Shown: piece after piece, positions 35,980-50,594 of the stretch
How the letters are laid out: every line of letters begins with the position of its first letter
How positions within the stretch are numbered: the first letter of the stretch is position 1
Origin: Mesorhizobium japonicum MAFF 303099
GTDB lineage: Bacteria; Pseudomonadota; Alphaproteobacteria; Rhizobiales; Rhizobiaceae
Length of the DNA stretch: 64,000 bases
Direction of reading: 5' to 3'
NCBI RefSeq assembly: GCF_000009625.1
Contig: NC_002678.2
Coordinates: forward strand, 3,132,001 to 3,196,000
Notes under the pieces: model-generated
Databases searched by the model: none
Told to the model about the DNA's origin: nothing
Seen by the model: only the letters and a program-made list of their open reading frames with translations
Position numbers and translations under genes: made by a program

Positions 35980-36777
35980 ATGACCTGCTTCCTCTGCCTG
36001 CAATGCGGGGTTCAGTTCGCGGCCAAGGAGACGCCGCCGCAACACTGCCCGGTCTGCGAGGACCAACGGCAGTTCGTCCGCTGGGAAGGCCAGGCCTGGA
36101 TCACGCCGCAGGAGCTCGCCGCCGGGCATCGGCTGTTGATGCGGGATGATGCCGGCGTGCTCGGCTTCGGCATCGAGCCGCGCTTCGCCATCGGCCAGCG
36201 GGCGCAACTGGTGCAGACGCCGCACGGCAATGTGCTGTGGGACTACGTCTCGATGGTGAGCGACGAAGCGGTGGCCGAGATAAACCGGCGCGGCGGCCTG
36301 GCGGCCATCGCCATCTCGCACTGCCATTTCTACTCGGCGATGGCTTGTTGGAGCGAGGCGTTTGGCGGCGTGCCGGTCTATCTCCACGCCGACGACCGCC
36401 AATGGATCATGCGGCCGCATCCCTCGATCGTCAGCTGGCAAGGCGAGACGTTTGCCCTCAATCCATCGCTGACGCTCGTCCGCTGCGGCGGCCACTTTGC
36501 CGGCAGCCAGGTGCTGCACTGGCAGCGCGAGGGCGGCAACGCCCTGCTGACCGGCGACACCGTGCAGGTGACGCCGACTCGCCGCTATGTCAGCTTCATG
36601 TACAGCTATCCCAACCAGATACCGCTCAACGCGGCAGCCGTACGCCGCATAGGGGCGGCATTGGAGCCATTCGACTTCGACGATATCCGCGGCGCATGGT
36701 GGGACCTGAACATCATCGGCGGCGCAAAGGCGGCGTTCAACGCATCGGTCGCTCGTTATCTCGCCGCCATCGCATGA
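35980..36777 (+). CDS. Metallo-beta-lactamase-fold hydrolase with N-terminal zinc ribbon
   Basis: The 265-residue protein has an N-terminal ribbon with CLQCGVQF and CPVCED (two CxxC pairs, residues about 5-27). The MBL metal motif is degenerate: SHCHFYSA replaces HxHxDH. Later motifs CGGHFAGSQVLHW and LLTGDTVQV match the family fold. The altered HxHxDH and the fused ribbon argue against standard beta-lactamase chemistry. It starts 18 bp after the VWA gene. Confidence 0.85.
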   Translation: MTCFLCLQCGVQFAAKETPPQHCPVCEDQRQFVRWEGQAWITPQELAAGHRLLMRDDAGVLGFGIEPRFAIGQRAQLVQTPHGNVLWDYVSMVSDEAVAEINRRGGLAAIAISHCHFYSAMACWSEAFGGVPVYLHADDRQWIMRPHPSIVSWQGETFALNPSLTLVRCGGHFAGSQVLHWQREGGNALLTGDTVQVTPTRRYVSFMYSYPNQIPLNAAAVRRIGAALEPFDFDDIRGAWWDLNIIGGAKAAFNASVARYLAAIA

Positions 36778-36877
36778 TATCAGATCGAAAATGCGAGAAA
36801 ATCCGGTAACAAATGCCTATGTTGGTGCGAATATGAGGCTGCAACCAAGAACGAGCCGCCAAGGCTGAGGAGATCAA

Positions 36878-37282
36878 ATGGACACCCACACCTACCCCGT
36901 CACCCGCACCGATGCCGAATGGCGCGCCCGGCTGACGCCGGAGCAGTATGCGGTCATGCGCAATCACGGCACCGAGCGGCCGGGCAGCTGCGCTTTGCTC
37001 TACGAGAAGCGCGCCGGCACATTTTCCTGCGTCGGCTGCGACCAGCCACTGTTCGAATCCAAGCTGAAGTTCGAGAGCGGCACCGGCTGGCCGAGCTTCA
37101 ACGACCCGGTGCCCGGCTCGATCGAGACCACTGTCGACCGCAGCTACGGCATGGTCCGCACCGAGTGCCATTGCTCACGCTGCGGCAGCCATCTCGGCCA
37201 CGTCTTCGAGGACGGCCCGCCGCCAACCGGCCTGCGCTATTGCATCAACGGCGTGGCGCTTAATTTCGAGCCGGCGGCCTGA
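36878..37282 (+). CDS. msrB: Peptide methionine-R-sulfoxide reductase MsrB
   Basis: The enzyme repairs methionine-R-sulfoxide in proteins. The 134-residue product has two zinc CxxC pairs (CVGCDQ and [12 protein letters not shown]), the substrate motif [10 protein letters not shown] and the catalytic cysteine in [11 protein letters not shown]. Normal length and all key residues present. A strong terminator follows. Confidence 0.97.
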   Translation: MDTHTYPVTRTDAEWRARLTPEQYAVMRNHGTERPGSCALLYEKRAGTFSCVGCDQPLFESKLKFESGTGWPSFNDPVPGSIETTVDRSYGMVRTECHCSRCGSHLGHVFEDGPPPTGLRYCINGVALNFEPAA

Positions 37283-37305
37283 CGGGCATCGCGTAGAATT
37301 CCGGC

Positions 37306-37331
37306 AAAGGGCGGCTTCGGCCGCCCTTTTT
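37306..37331. terminator. Bidirectional Rho-independent terminator
   Basis: AAAGGGCGGC and GCCGCCCTTT form a perfect 10-bp stem around TTCG with T residues on both sides. It separates msrB from the convergent small membrane-protein gene. Confidence 0.92.
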
Positions 37332-37350
37332 CATGCTGCGTTCCGCCCGC

Positions 37351-37692
37351 TCAGACCACAACCGTGGCGATGAGCCAGAGCGCCGAGCCCAGCAGCGTCA
37401 GCGCGGCCTTGGCGCCCGATTGCTCAGCCGTCCGCCAGACCGCGATAGTGAGGAAGATGTTGTAGGGTACCGGTGCGAAATGCACCGCCAGCACGAGCCC
37501 GAGCGGCATCTTCAGCCCAAGCAGGATCAGAGCGACCACGGACGAGGCAATGCTGATCCCCGTCCCGACCAGCAGCATGTCGCGCCAGAACAGCCGGTCG
37601 ATCGGCACCTCACCTAGCCAGCGCGCACGGAAGAAGCCGCCGTTGCGTTTGGCCCGGCCAGGCGCCGCGCCCGTCGCATCGAGATCGTCCAT
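37351..37692 (-). CDS. Small membrane protein of unknown function
   Basis: The 113-residue protein starts at ATG 37692; the longer frame reaches into the ArsC promoter. Two to three transmembrane helices are likely: DMLLVGTGISIASSVVALIL, GLVLAVHFAPVPYNIFLTI, and the C-terminal LTLLGSALWLIATVVV. Nothing further can be assigned. Divergent from the ArsC-like gene. Confidence 0.7.
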   Translation of the reverse strand: MDDLDATGAAPGRAKRNGGFFRARWLGEVPIDRLFWRDMLLVGTGISIASSVVALILLGLKMPLGLVLAVHFAPVPYNIFLTIAVWRTAEQSGAKAALTLLGSALWLIATVVV

Positions 37693-37831
37693 CGATCGAG
37701 CCTTCGCCACCTCAGCATGTTCTAAAAACGCACCGCGGACGGCGCAGAAATCCGCCGCCAAACCATATATGATCACGGAGCTGTGATCCGTATAGCATTC
37801 TGCCATCCGCGCAAACATGGAGGCGTTCGAA

Positions 37832-38341
37832 ATGAGCGATCATGTCTACAACGTTCTCTTTCTTTGCAATGCCAATTCCGCCCGTTCGATCATGGGCGAA
37901 GCTATCTTGAACCGGGTCGGGGCAGGCCGCTTCAAGGCCTATTCCGCCGGTGCGCGACCGAAAGGCAGCGTCAACCCTTTTGCGCTTCAACTGCTGGAAA
38001 GCCTGAACTACGACACATCCTTTGCCCGCTCGAAAAGCTGGGACGAGTTCTCCAGGCCCGACGCGCCGCGGATGAGTTTCGTCTTCACCGTTTGCGACAA
38101 CACCGCAAATGAGAGCTGCCCTGTCTGGCCCGGTCATCCGATGACGGCACTCTGGGCGGTGCCGGATCCAGCCAAGGCCAGCGGCACCGAGGCCGAACGG
38201 CATCTCGCCTTCGCCGACGCCTATCGCATGCTGAACAATCGCATCGCGGTGTTCACCAATCTGCCGATGGCATCACTCGATCATCTGGCCCTGCAGCAAC
38301 ATTTGGACGACATCGGCAGGGGTGAGCCGTTGCCGAACTGA
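37832..38341 (+). CDS. arsC: ArsC/low-molecular-weight phosphatase-type protein
   Basis: The protein has 169 residues from ATG 37832, preceded by GGAGG. The P-loop CNANSARS (C12 to R18) fits the CX5R motif of low-molecular-weight tyrosine phosphatases and ArsC. The region VFTVCDNTANESCPVWPG, which carries the two resolving cysteines of thioredoxin-type arsenate reductases, is present. No ars operon genes are adjacent. Arsenate reduction is therefore likely but unconfirmed. Confidence 0.85.
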   Translation: MSDHVYNVLFLCNANSARSIMGEAILNRVGAGRFKAYSAGARPKGSVNPFALQLLESLNYDTSFARSKSWDEFSRPDAPRMSFVFTVCDNTANESCPVWPGHPMTALWAVPDPAKASGTEAERHLAFADAYRMLNNRIAVFTNLPMASLDHLALQQHLDDIGRGEPLPN

Positions 38342-38370
38342 ATCCGGGGCCGCCCTCTGTGACGAGGCGG

Positions 38371-38826
38371 TCAGACTTGAGGCAGGGATTCGTTTCCGAG
38401 CACCGCGACAACAGCGCGCTCGACGCGCGAGCATTCCGTCACCAGCCAGTCAGTCATGGCGGGCCAATTGTCCTCGGCAAAGCAGTTGACCCGCCACATC
38501 GAATTGATGCCGAGGCCCTCGCAGCTTTGTTCCGGCCTGAGCTTCAGCCTCCCTTCGATCGCCGGCTGGAACGGCTTCAACCGCGACCAGCTTTGGGTGG
38601 CGCCGAACTTCTCGTTGCGGCCAAAAAAGACGCCGACATGGTTCTGCGCCGGCGCGACATACATGGAAATGACCAGGGCGAAGTCAGGCAGCCCGCGCTG
38701 CCAGAACCAGGGCCCGCGCCGCACCAGCCGTGCCCTTTCTTCCGGATGCCGCTCGGCGAACAGCGACCAGAAGCCGCGATGGCGGAATTCCGAGGCGCGG
38801 CGTCCGCCGAAGTCGAATTCGCTCAT
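38371..38826 (-). CDS. Uncharacterised protein (DUF4268-like)
   Basis: The 151-residue protein contains HVGVFFGRNEKFGATQSWSR and is rich in aromatic and basic residues (RRGPWFWQRGLPDF). It recalls DUF4268-type nuclease-associated domains, but the match is weak. It stands alone, between the ArsC-like gene and gapR. No catalytic residues can be named. Confidence 0.6.
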   Translation of the reverse strand: MSEFDFGGRRASEFRHRGFWSLFAERHPEERARLVRRGPWFWQRGLPDFALVISMYVAPAQNHVGVFFGRNEKFGATQSWSRLKPFQPAIEGRLKLRPEQSCEGLGINSMWRVNCFAEDNWPAMTDWLVTECSRVERAVVAVLGNESLPQV

Positions 38827-38946
38827 GGTTCGATGCTCTCTCCAGCATCACACTCGGCCGAGACTGTTTCGAAATTCGCTCCGGCGAGCCATATGGTGGT
38901 GGTTTCGAGAACCGGAGCGGAGCGGACATTCGAGTCCGTGAGCTCA

Positions 38947-38972
38947 GTTCTACTGCGCTGCCGCAGTAGAAC
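38947..38972. repeat. Perfect 11-bp hairpin downstream of gapR
   Basis: GTTCTACTGCG and CGCAGTAGAAC form a perfect stem around CTGC. There is no T-run on either side, so it is not a typical intrinsic terminator. It lies between gapR and the upstream minus-strand hypothetical gene. Confidence 0.65.
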
Positions 38973-39030
38973 GGGGAAGCGCAGAAAACGCCATCAGATG
39001 GCCGGCGGAGTAGAATTTCCAGACAGTCTC

Positions 39031-39291
39031 TTACACCATGCCGAGCGCGGCCATGTACAGATCGAGGATGGCATCCTCTTCCTGGCGCTCGGCCTGGTCC
39101 TTCTTGCGCAGGCGGATGATGGTGCGTATCGCCTTGGTGTCGAAACCGGTGCCCTTGGCCTCGGCGAACACTTCCTTGATGTCGTCGGCGATCGTCTTCT
39201 TTTCTTCCTCGAGCCGCTCGATGCGTTCGATGAGGGCACGCAGCTGGCCGGCGGCAACAGTCTGGCTGGTCTCGGTGATATCGTCGGCCAT
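39031..39291 (-). CDS. gapR: GapR-like nucleoid-associated protein (DUF2312)
   Basis: The protein has 86 residues from ATG 39291. It is coiled-coil rich: [18 protein letters not shown], followed by [28 protein letters not shown], the DUF2312/GapR signature. In Caulobacter GapR encircles overtwisted DNA ahead of replication forks and stimulates topoisomerases. Adjacent to pyc, with no functional link. Confidence 0.93.
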   Translation of the reverse strand: MADDITETSQTVAAGQLRALIERIERLEEEKKTIADDIKEVFAEAKGTGFDTKAIRTIIRLRKKDQAERQEEDAILDLYMAALGMV

Positions 39292-39441
39292 GTTTTTCTC
39301 CAAAATTGGTTCTGGGCCGCGACTCGGCGAAAGACGGCGGCAAATTTGAGCCGGTTCGATGCCCGACCGGCGGCGGCGGGTCAAGCTGTTATCGAACAAG
39401 GCATGAGGGCTGCCGACAGCCTGCCCTCTCTTTGCCGGCTC

Positions 39442-42900
<3,459 letters not shown>

Positions 42901-43142
42901 GGACTGGGCTCCAGCAGCGGAAGGAACGGGAAATCGGTGCAATGATTAGCGTGAAAATGCTGCAGTGCAAACAAAATCAGCGCCGGTTTAAACCGATTTA
43001 AATCAATTATCCGGCCAACACTCGCACGCCTTAGCCCCCACGGACGGAACAATGGCGACAATTTCGATCCTGGATGCGATCTCTCCAAGCTGGGAGGAGC
43101 CCACAAAGAGGCTCATCGGCCACCGGAATGCGCCAAAGAAAA

Positions 43143-43166
43143 TGCCCGGCGCGTTGCGCCGGGCAT
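43143..43166 (-). terminator. Terminator of livJ
   Basis: On the minus strand GCCCGGCGC/GCGCCGGGC forms a 9-bp perfect stem with a 3-nt loop followed by ATTTTCTTT. It lies about 27 bp after the livJ stop. Confidence 0.88.
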
Positions 43167-43193
43167 CTTGGATTTCAGACCTGCCAGAGCAGC

Positions 43194-44309
43194 TTATTTC
43201 GGGAACCAGGAATACTTGCCGTCGTCCTTCTTCTTCCACTCGTACATGATGTAGCCCGGCAGCTTCGGGTCGCCCTTGGCGTCATAGGCGAGATCGCCCA
43301 GCACGCTCGGGAACGGGCCGCTTTCATGCATCGCCTTGGCAACGGCCTGCGGGTCGTTCGTCTTGGCGGCGGCAGCCGCCTCGGCGACCACCTGCACGGC
43401 GGCATAGGCGTAGAGCGTATAGGCTTCCGGCTCGAAGCCCTGCGCACGGAACTTCTCGACGAGTTCCTTGTTGGCCGGGATCAGGCGCGGATCGGGTCCG
43501 AACGTGTTGAGCGTGCCGGCGACAGCGTCGCCCGCGATCGCGGCGAGTTCGTCCGTCACGATGCCGTCACCCGACATCATCGGTGCCTTGAGGCCCTGGT
43601 CCGCCGACTGACGGATGATCAGGCCGGCTTCGGTGTGCAGGCCGCCCCAATAGATCAGGGTGACGCCGGCTTCCTTCATCTTGGCGATGAGCGCCGAGAA
43701 GTCCTTGTCGCCGACATTGACGCCTTCATACATCACTTCCTTGACGCCGGCGGCGTTCATCGCCTTCTTGGTTTCATCGGCGAGGCCCTGGCCATAAGGG
43801 GTCTTGTCGTGCACGACAGCGACCTTGGCATCCTTGAAGTTCGCGGCGATGTAGGCGCCGGCGATGCTGCCCTGCTGATCGTCGCGTCCGCAGGTGCGGA
43901 ACACGTTCCACAGGCCGCGCTCGGTGAACTTCGGGTTGGTCGCGGCCGGGGTGATTTCGACGATGTTGTTTTCGGCGTAGACTTCCGAGGCCGGGATCGA
44001 GACGCCCGAGTTGAAGTGGCCGATCACGAACTTGACGCCGTCGCCGACGAACTTGTTGGCGACCGAGATGCCTTGCTTCGGATCGGAGACGTCGTCGCCG
44101 ACTTCGAGCTTGATCTGCTCGCCGTTGATGCCGCCCTTGGCATTGATCTCGGCGACCGCCGCCTCTGCGCCCTTCTGCAGCTGTGCGCCGAAGGCCGCGT
44201 TCGGACCGGTGATCGGACCGGCAACGCCGAATATTACATCAGCCCACGCGTTGCCGCCGAACGCGACCAGCGCGGTCAGGGCGACGGCGGACAAAAGTGT
44301 CTTTTTCAT
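43194..44309 (-). CDS. livJ: Branched-chain amino-acid ABC transporter, substrate-binding protein
   Basis: The 371-residue periplasmic protein has a Sec signal peptide ([19 protein letters not shown], cut after NAWA). The mature region begins [18 protein letters not shown], the Peripla_BP_6 / LivJ-type signature. [20 protein letters not shown] and [12 protein letters not shown] follow the family fold. It captures leucine, isoleucine, valine or related amino acids. It is encoded at the distal end of the liv cluster with its own promoter region and a strong terminator. Confidence 0.95.
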   Translation of the reverse strand: MKKTLLSAVALTALVAFGGNAWADVIFGVAGPITGPNAAFGAQLQKGAEAAVAEINAKGGINGEQIKLEVGDDVSDPKQGISVANKFVGDGVKFVIGHFNSGVSIPASEVYAENNIVEITPAATNPKFTERGLWNVFRTCGRDDQQGSIAGAYIAANFKDAKVAVVHDKTPYGQGLADETKKAMNAAGVKEVMYEGVNVGDKDFSALIAKMKEAGVTLIYWGGLHTEAGLIIRQSADQGLKAPMMSGDGIVTDELAAIAGDAVAGTLNTFGPDPRLIPANKELVEKFRAQGFEPEAYTLYAYAAVQVVAEAAAAAKTNDPQAVAKAMHESGPFPSVLGDLAYDAKGDPKLPGYIMYEWKKKDDGKYSWFPK

Positions 44310-44446
44310 TTAAACGCTCCCATTAACGGAGTGGGCGTGGATGAAGCTTTCATGCGATGCCCACCCTTATCGCAGAAAGCATAGTTTGCCGATTTTCAGG
44401 CACTTGTCACGCCGATTCATCCTTGACGCGGCGTTAATGATGAACG

Positions 44447-44794
44447 TCAACCTTTCGGCTTCCAGCTCAAGATTGAAGCTCTTTCGTAGAGCCAATTATA
44501 CTGTGTGACCATCTGGTTGGTTCGTGTGTATTGATAGCCGACGAAGCCCAGTATCATCAGCACGATGGTGTCGACGATATAGTACTGCAGCGAGAACATC
44601 GTGCCGTCGAACAGCGCGTGATGGATGAAGCGGATGCCGATGCCGAGACCCAGCAGATAGGCGAAAAGCTGGATGAAGGAACGCCATGTCTGGGCGCTGG
44701 CCTTGCCGGTCATCCAGGCCGCCCAGCCGCCGAGCAGGCAGGTGACGAAGAAGAACTGCCAGATCGAGGGTTCCTCATAGAGAATGCCCTGCAT
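44447..44794 (-). CDS. DUF6867-like membrane protein in the liv cluster
   Basis: The 115-residue protein has three transmembrane helices (about 13-33, 42-60, 72-92). It starts MQGILYEEPSIWQFFFVT and includes AWMTGKASAQTWRSFIQLF. It matches the small membrane protein often found between livF and livJ in rhizobia (DUF6867). Its role in transport is unknown. Confidence 0.8.
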   Translation of the reverse strand: MQGILYEEPSIWQFFFVTCLLGGWAAWMTGKASAQTWRSFIQLFAYLLGLGIGIRFIHHALFDGTMFSLQYYIVDTIVLMILGFVGYQYTRTNQMVTQYNWLYERASILSWKPKG

Positions 44795-44812
44795 GATGAA
44801 GTCTCCCTAGCA

Positions 44813-44854
44813 CGATCCCGAAAAGTTGCAGACTTTTCGGATAAGGATCATGCG
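44813..44854. repeat. Palindromic intergenic element, family 2 (copy A)
   Basis: CCGAAAAGT and ACTTTTCGG form a 9-bp stem around TGCAG, flanked by GATCC and GGATCATGCG. The reverse complement has the same organisation as the element at 62429-62470. It lies between livF and the DUF6867-like gene. Confidence 0.7.
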
Positions 44855-44904
44855 ACAAACAAACAAGTTGGAGCGGGATGCCGGATGCACATTCCGCCCC
44901 AAAC

Positions 44905-45633
44905 TCAGTGATGTCCACCTTCGAGATAGGCGGCGCGCACTTCCGGATTGGCGAGCAGTTCCTTGCCGGTGCCGCTCATCGTCACATTGCCGTTGACCAT
45001 GACGTAACCGCGCGTGGCGAGCTTCAGCGCACCGAACGCGTTCTGCTCGACCAGGAACACGGTCAGCCCTTGCGTGCGATTCAACTCGCGGATGGCGTCG
45101 AAGATCTGCTTGACGATCAGCGGCGCCAGGCCCAGCGACGGCTCGTCGAGCAGAAGCAGCTTCGGCCGCGCCATCAGCGCGCGTCCGATCGACAGCATCT
45201 GCTGCTCGCCGCCCGACAGCGTGCCGCCGCGCTGGGCGATGCGCTCCTTGAGCCGCGGGAACAGCGTGAACACCTTCTCGACGTCCTCGTCATAGTGCTT
45301 GAGGTTGTCGAGGCTGGCGCCCATTTGCAGGTTTTCCATCACCGTCATGCGCGGGAAGATGCGCCGGCCTTCGGGTGATTGGGCGATGCGCATGCGCGCG
45401 ATCTCGTGCGTCGGCAACTGGGTGATGTCGGTGCCGGCGAAGGTGATAGTGCCGGTGCGGGCGCGTGGGGCCCCGAAAATGGTCATCATCAGCGTCGACT
45501 TGCCGGCGCCGTTGGCGCCGATCAGCGCCACGATCTCACCTTCCTTGACGGTGACATCGACGCCGTTCAGCGCTCGGATGTTGCCGTAATAGGTCTCCAC
45601 GCCCTTGATATCGAGCAGCGTTGTCCCGGCCAT
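44905..45633 (-). CDS. livF: Branched-chain amino-acid ABC transporter ATP-binding protein LivF
   Basis: The 242-residue ATPase contains Walker A GANGAGKST, signature LSGGEQQML and Walker B LLLLDEPSLGLAP, and ends in VRAAYLEGGHH. The C-terminal region AFGALKLATRGYVMVNG is typical of LivF. Its ATG overlaps the livG stop by 1 nt (TAATG), indicating tight translational coupling. Confidence 0.96.
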   Translation of the reverse strand: MAGTTLLDIKGVETYYGNIRALNGVDVTVKEGEIVALIGANGAGKSTLMMTIFGAPRARTGTITFAGTDITQLPTHEIARMRIAQSPEGRRIFPRMTVMENLQMGASLDNLKHYDEDVEKVFTLFPRLKERIAQRGGTLSGGEQQMLSIGRALMARPKLLLLDEPSLGLAPLIVKQIFDAIRELNRTQGLTVFLVEQNAFGALKLATRGYVMVNGNVTMSGTGKELLANPEVRAAYLEGGHH

Positions 45634-46735
45634 TATTTACGCCCCCCACGCGGCTTGGCTGTCGAGGATTTTCCGGTCGGCTTGGCCGTGGCCCGCTCAG
45701 AAGGCTTTCTTGGCAAATTGGCCCTTGCATCGACCTGTGCCGCCTTGGAGGCGCCCTTCGACACCGTGACGCGCTCGCCCTCGCTGTGTCCGACGGTGTC
45801 GGTCACAGGTCCGGCCAGGTATGACGACGATGTTCCCGGCCCATGCGCGGCATCCGGCCCTATGTCGAGCTGCTCGATGACGTCCTCGTCGCCGACCTCG
45901 GTCAGCACGGTCTCGACCTCCTCGTCGTCAACGCCGAGATAGGCGGCGATGACGCGCGGATCGGTGCGCACCGACTGCGGATTGCCGTCGGAGATCTTGC
46001 GGCCATATTCCAGCACCACGACATGGTCGGAAATCTGCATGACCACCGACATGTCGTGCTCGATCAGCAGGATCGAGGTGCCCGTGTTGTTCTTGATGTC
46101 CATCAAGAGCTCGTTGAGCGCCGCCGATTCCTTCGGGTTGAGGCCGGCCGCCGGCTCGTCGAGACACAGAAGCTCCGGTCCCGTGCACATGGCGCGCGCG
46201 ATCTCGAGGCGCCGCTGCGCGCCATAGGGCAGATCGCCGGCCGGATCATCGGCGCGATCGACGAGATCGGCCTTCTCCAGCCAATGCCTGGCCAGCTCCA
46301 TCGACTCGGCCGAGGCCTTGCGGTAACCGCTGAAGCCGAACAGGCCAAGCACCGTATAGCCCGATGCCTTCATCAGCTTGTTGTGCTGGGCAACCAGAAG
46401 GTTCTCCAACAGCGTCATGCCCGAGAACAGCCGAATGTTCTGGAAGGTGCGCGCGACCTTGGCGCGCGCCGGGATCTCATGGTTGGGCAGCCGTTCCAGC
46501 AGGTAGCTGGAACCATCGGCCCGGTTGAGCGTGATCATGCCTTCGGACGGCTTGTAGAAGCCGGTGATGCAGTTGAACACGGTGGTCTTGCCGGCGCCGT
46601 TAGGCCCGATCAGCGCAGTGATCTCGCCGCGTCTGGCGGTGAAGGACAGGTCGCCGATGGCAACCAGGCCGCCGAACTTCATCGACAGATGTTCGACCTG
46701 CAGGATGGCGTCGTTCATTTGCGTGGTCACATTCA

Positions 46736-46736
<1 letters not shown>
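45633..46736 (-). CDS. livG: Branched-chain amino-acid ABC transporter ATP-binding protein LivG, with C-terminal extension
   Basis: The 367-residue ATPase has Walker A GPNGAGKTT, a signature-region LPYGAQRRLEIARAM and Walker B LLCLDEPAAGLNP, as in LivG. The canonical domain ends near residue 265 (IAAYLGVDDEEVE). About 100 extra residues follow, acidic at first and then lysine/arginine/serine-rich (AKPTGKSSTAKPRGGRK). Typical LivG proteins are about 250 residues. The ATG overlaps the livM stop. Confidence 0.93.
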
Positions 46737-48331
<1,595 letters not shown>

Positions 48332-48335
48332 GATC

Positions 48336-49238
<903 letters not shown>

Positions 49239-49574
49239 GTGTACGTGGCTCCCCTGGAATGTCGCCCATGCAGACGCATTCCTTTTCGTATTTCCCCTAG
49301 TCGTAAAGTTTCGAGCCCGGATTGCAACGTGATTTTTTTGACCGCCCCGCGTGTTTCCGATTCACGTCGTTCCGACCGCCCGTTTTCTGCACCCGACCCC
49401 TGGACTATCGCGGACCCTATCATTGGCATAACGCAATGTCTTTGACGATTCGGCCGTATCATGCGCCCCGTTTCGAAGAAATCACCGTCAAAATTAGGTG
49501 ATAAGAGGAATCGTTGCGTTCCTGATAGGGTTCGTCTTTTCGCCACACTCCTTTCCGTAGGGTCAGGATTCTCG
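49239..49574. other. Upstream region of livHMGF
   Basis: This 336 bp interval between livH and the hydroxyproline epimerase gene holds no convincing gene. It includes a weak inverted repeat (ATCACC/GGTGAT around 49481-49502) and a T-rich tract near 49330. Promoters for livH and the end of the epimerase transcript should lie here. I see no certain regulatory site. Confidence 0.45.
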
Positions 49575-50576
49575 TCACGTGACTACGAAACCATGCGCGA
49601 ACGGATCGCGGTCGTCGATGAAGATCGTGTTCAGTCCGGTCAGGCGCGCCCAGCCGCCGATCGAAGGGATGATCGCCGGTTTGCCCGCGACAGTGACCTC
49701 CTTTTCGACCTTGCCCTTGAACAGCGAACCGATGATCGATTCGTGCACGAAGGCGTCGCCGGCCTTGAGTTTGCCCTTGGCATGAAGCTGCGCCATGCGC
49801 GCCGAGGTGCCTGTGCCGCATGGTGAGCGGTCGATCGCCTTGTCGCCGTAGAAGACGGCGTTGCGGGCGTCGGCCCCTTCCACTGTCGGCTTGCCGGTCC
49901 ACAGCATGTGCGACAGCCTGTTGATGCCGGGGTTTTCCGGATGCACGAAGGAATACTTCTCGTTGAGCCGCTGCCGCACCACCGGGCTCCAGGCGATGAG
50001 GTCGCCAGCCGAATGGTCGGCCATGTCGCGATAGTTCTCCTGTGGCTCGACGATGGCGTAGAAATTTCCGCCATAGGCGACATCGACGGTGATCTCGCCG
50101 AGCCCGGGGCATTCGACCGTCAGACCCTCGGCGTGGAGGAAAGACGGCACGTTGGTGATGCGCACCTCCTCGACATATTCGCCGACCTGTTTGTATTCGG
50201 CGATGACCAGCCCGGCCGGCGTATCCAGCCTCAGCACGCCCGGCGTCTTCGGCTTGATCAGCCCGTGTTCGATGGCCATCGTCACCGTGCCGATGGTGCC
50301 GTGGCCGCACATCGGCAGGCAGCCGGAGGTCTCGATGAACAGGATGGCGATGTCGCAATCCTCGCGCGTCGGCGGATAGAGGATCGAACCCGACATCACG
50401 TCATGGCCGCGCGGCTCGAACATCAGCCCGGTGCGGATCCAGTCATACTCGGCCAGGAAATGCGCACGCCGCTCCATCATCGTCGACCCCTCGAGCAGCG
50501 GGCCGCCGCCGGCGACCAGCCGCACCGGATTGCCGCATGTGTGGCCGTCGATGCAGAAGAAGGATTTCTTGGCCAT
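49575..50576 (-). CDS. 4-hydroxyproline epimerase (proline racemase family)
   Basis: The protein has 333 residues. The two active-site cysteines of the two-base mechanism are C90 in MCGHGTIG and C253 in SPCGTGTSARMAQ. This Cys/Cys pair distinguishes the epimerase/racemase from the trans-3-hydroxyproline dehydratase, which has Thr in place of the second Cys. It would convert trans-4-hydroxy-L-proline to the cis-4-hydroxy-D form. It is the last gene of the three-gene operon under GntR control. Substrate is inferred from gene context. Confidence 0.9.
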   Translation of the reverse strand: MAKKSFFCIDGHTCGNPVRLVAGGGPLLEGSTMMERRAHFLAEYDWIRTGLMFEPRGHDVMSGSILYPPTREDCDIAILFIETSGCLPMCGHGTIGTVTMAIEHGLIKPKTPGVLRLDTPAGLVIAEYKQVGEYVEEVRITNVPSFLHAEGLTVECPGLGEITVDVAYGGNFYAIVEPQENYRDMADHSAGDLIAWSPVVRQRLNEKYSFVHPENPGINRLSHMLWTGKPTVEGADARNAVFYGDKAIDRSPCGTGTSARMAQLHAKGKLKAGDAFVHESIIGSLFKGKVEKEVTVAGKPAIIPSIGGWARLTGLNTIFIDDRDPFAHGFVVT

Positions 50577-50594
50577 GTCGTTCCTCGAAAAATT

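Noticed and set aside
36878..38341. Arsenic resistance operon
   Set aside because: Only the ArsC-like gene is present. No arsB, acr3 or metal-binding ArsR is adjacent, and the ArsR-family gene at 28521 lacks metal-binding cysteines.
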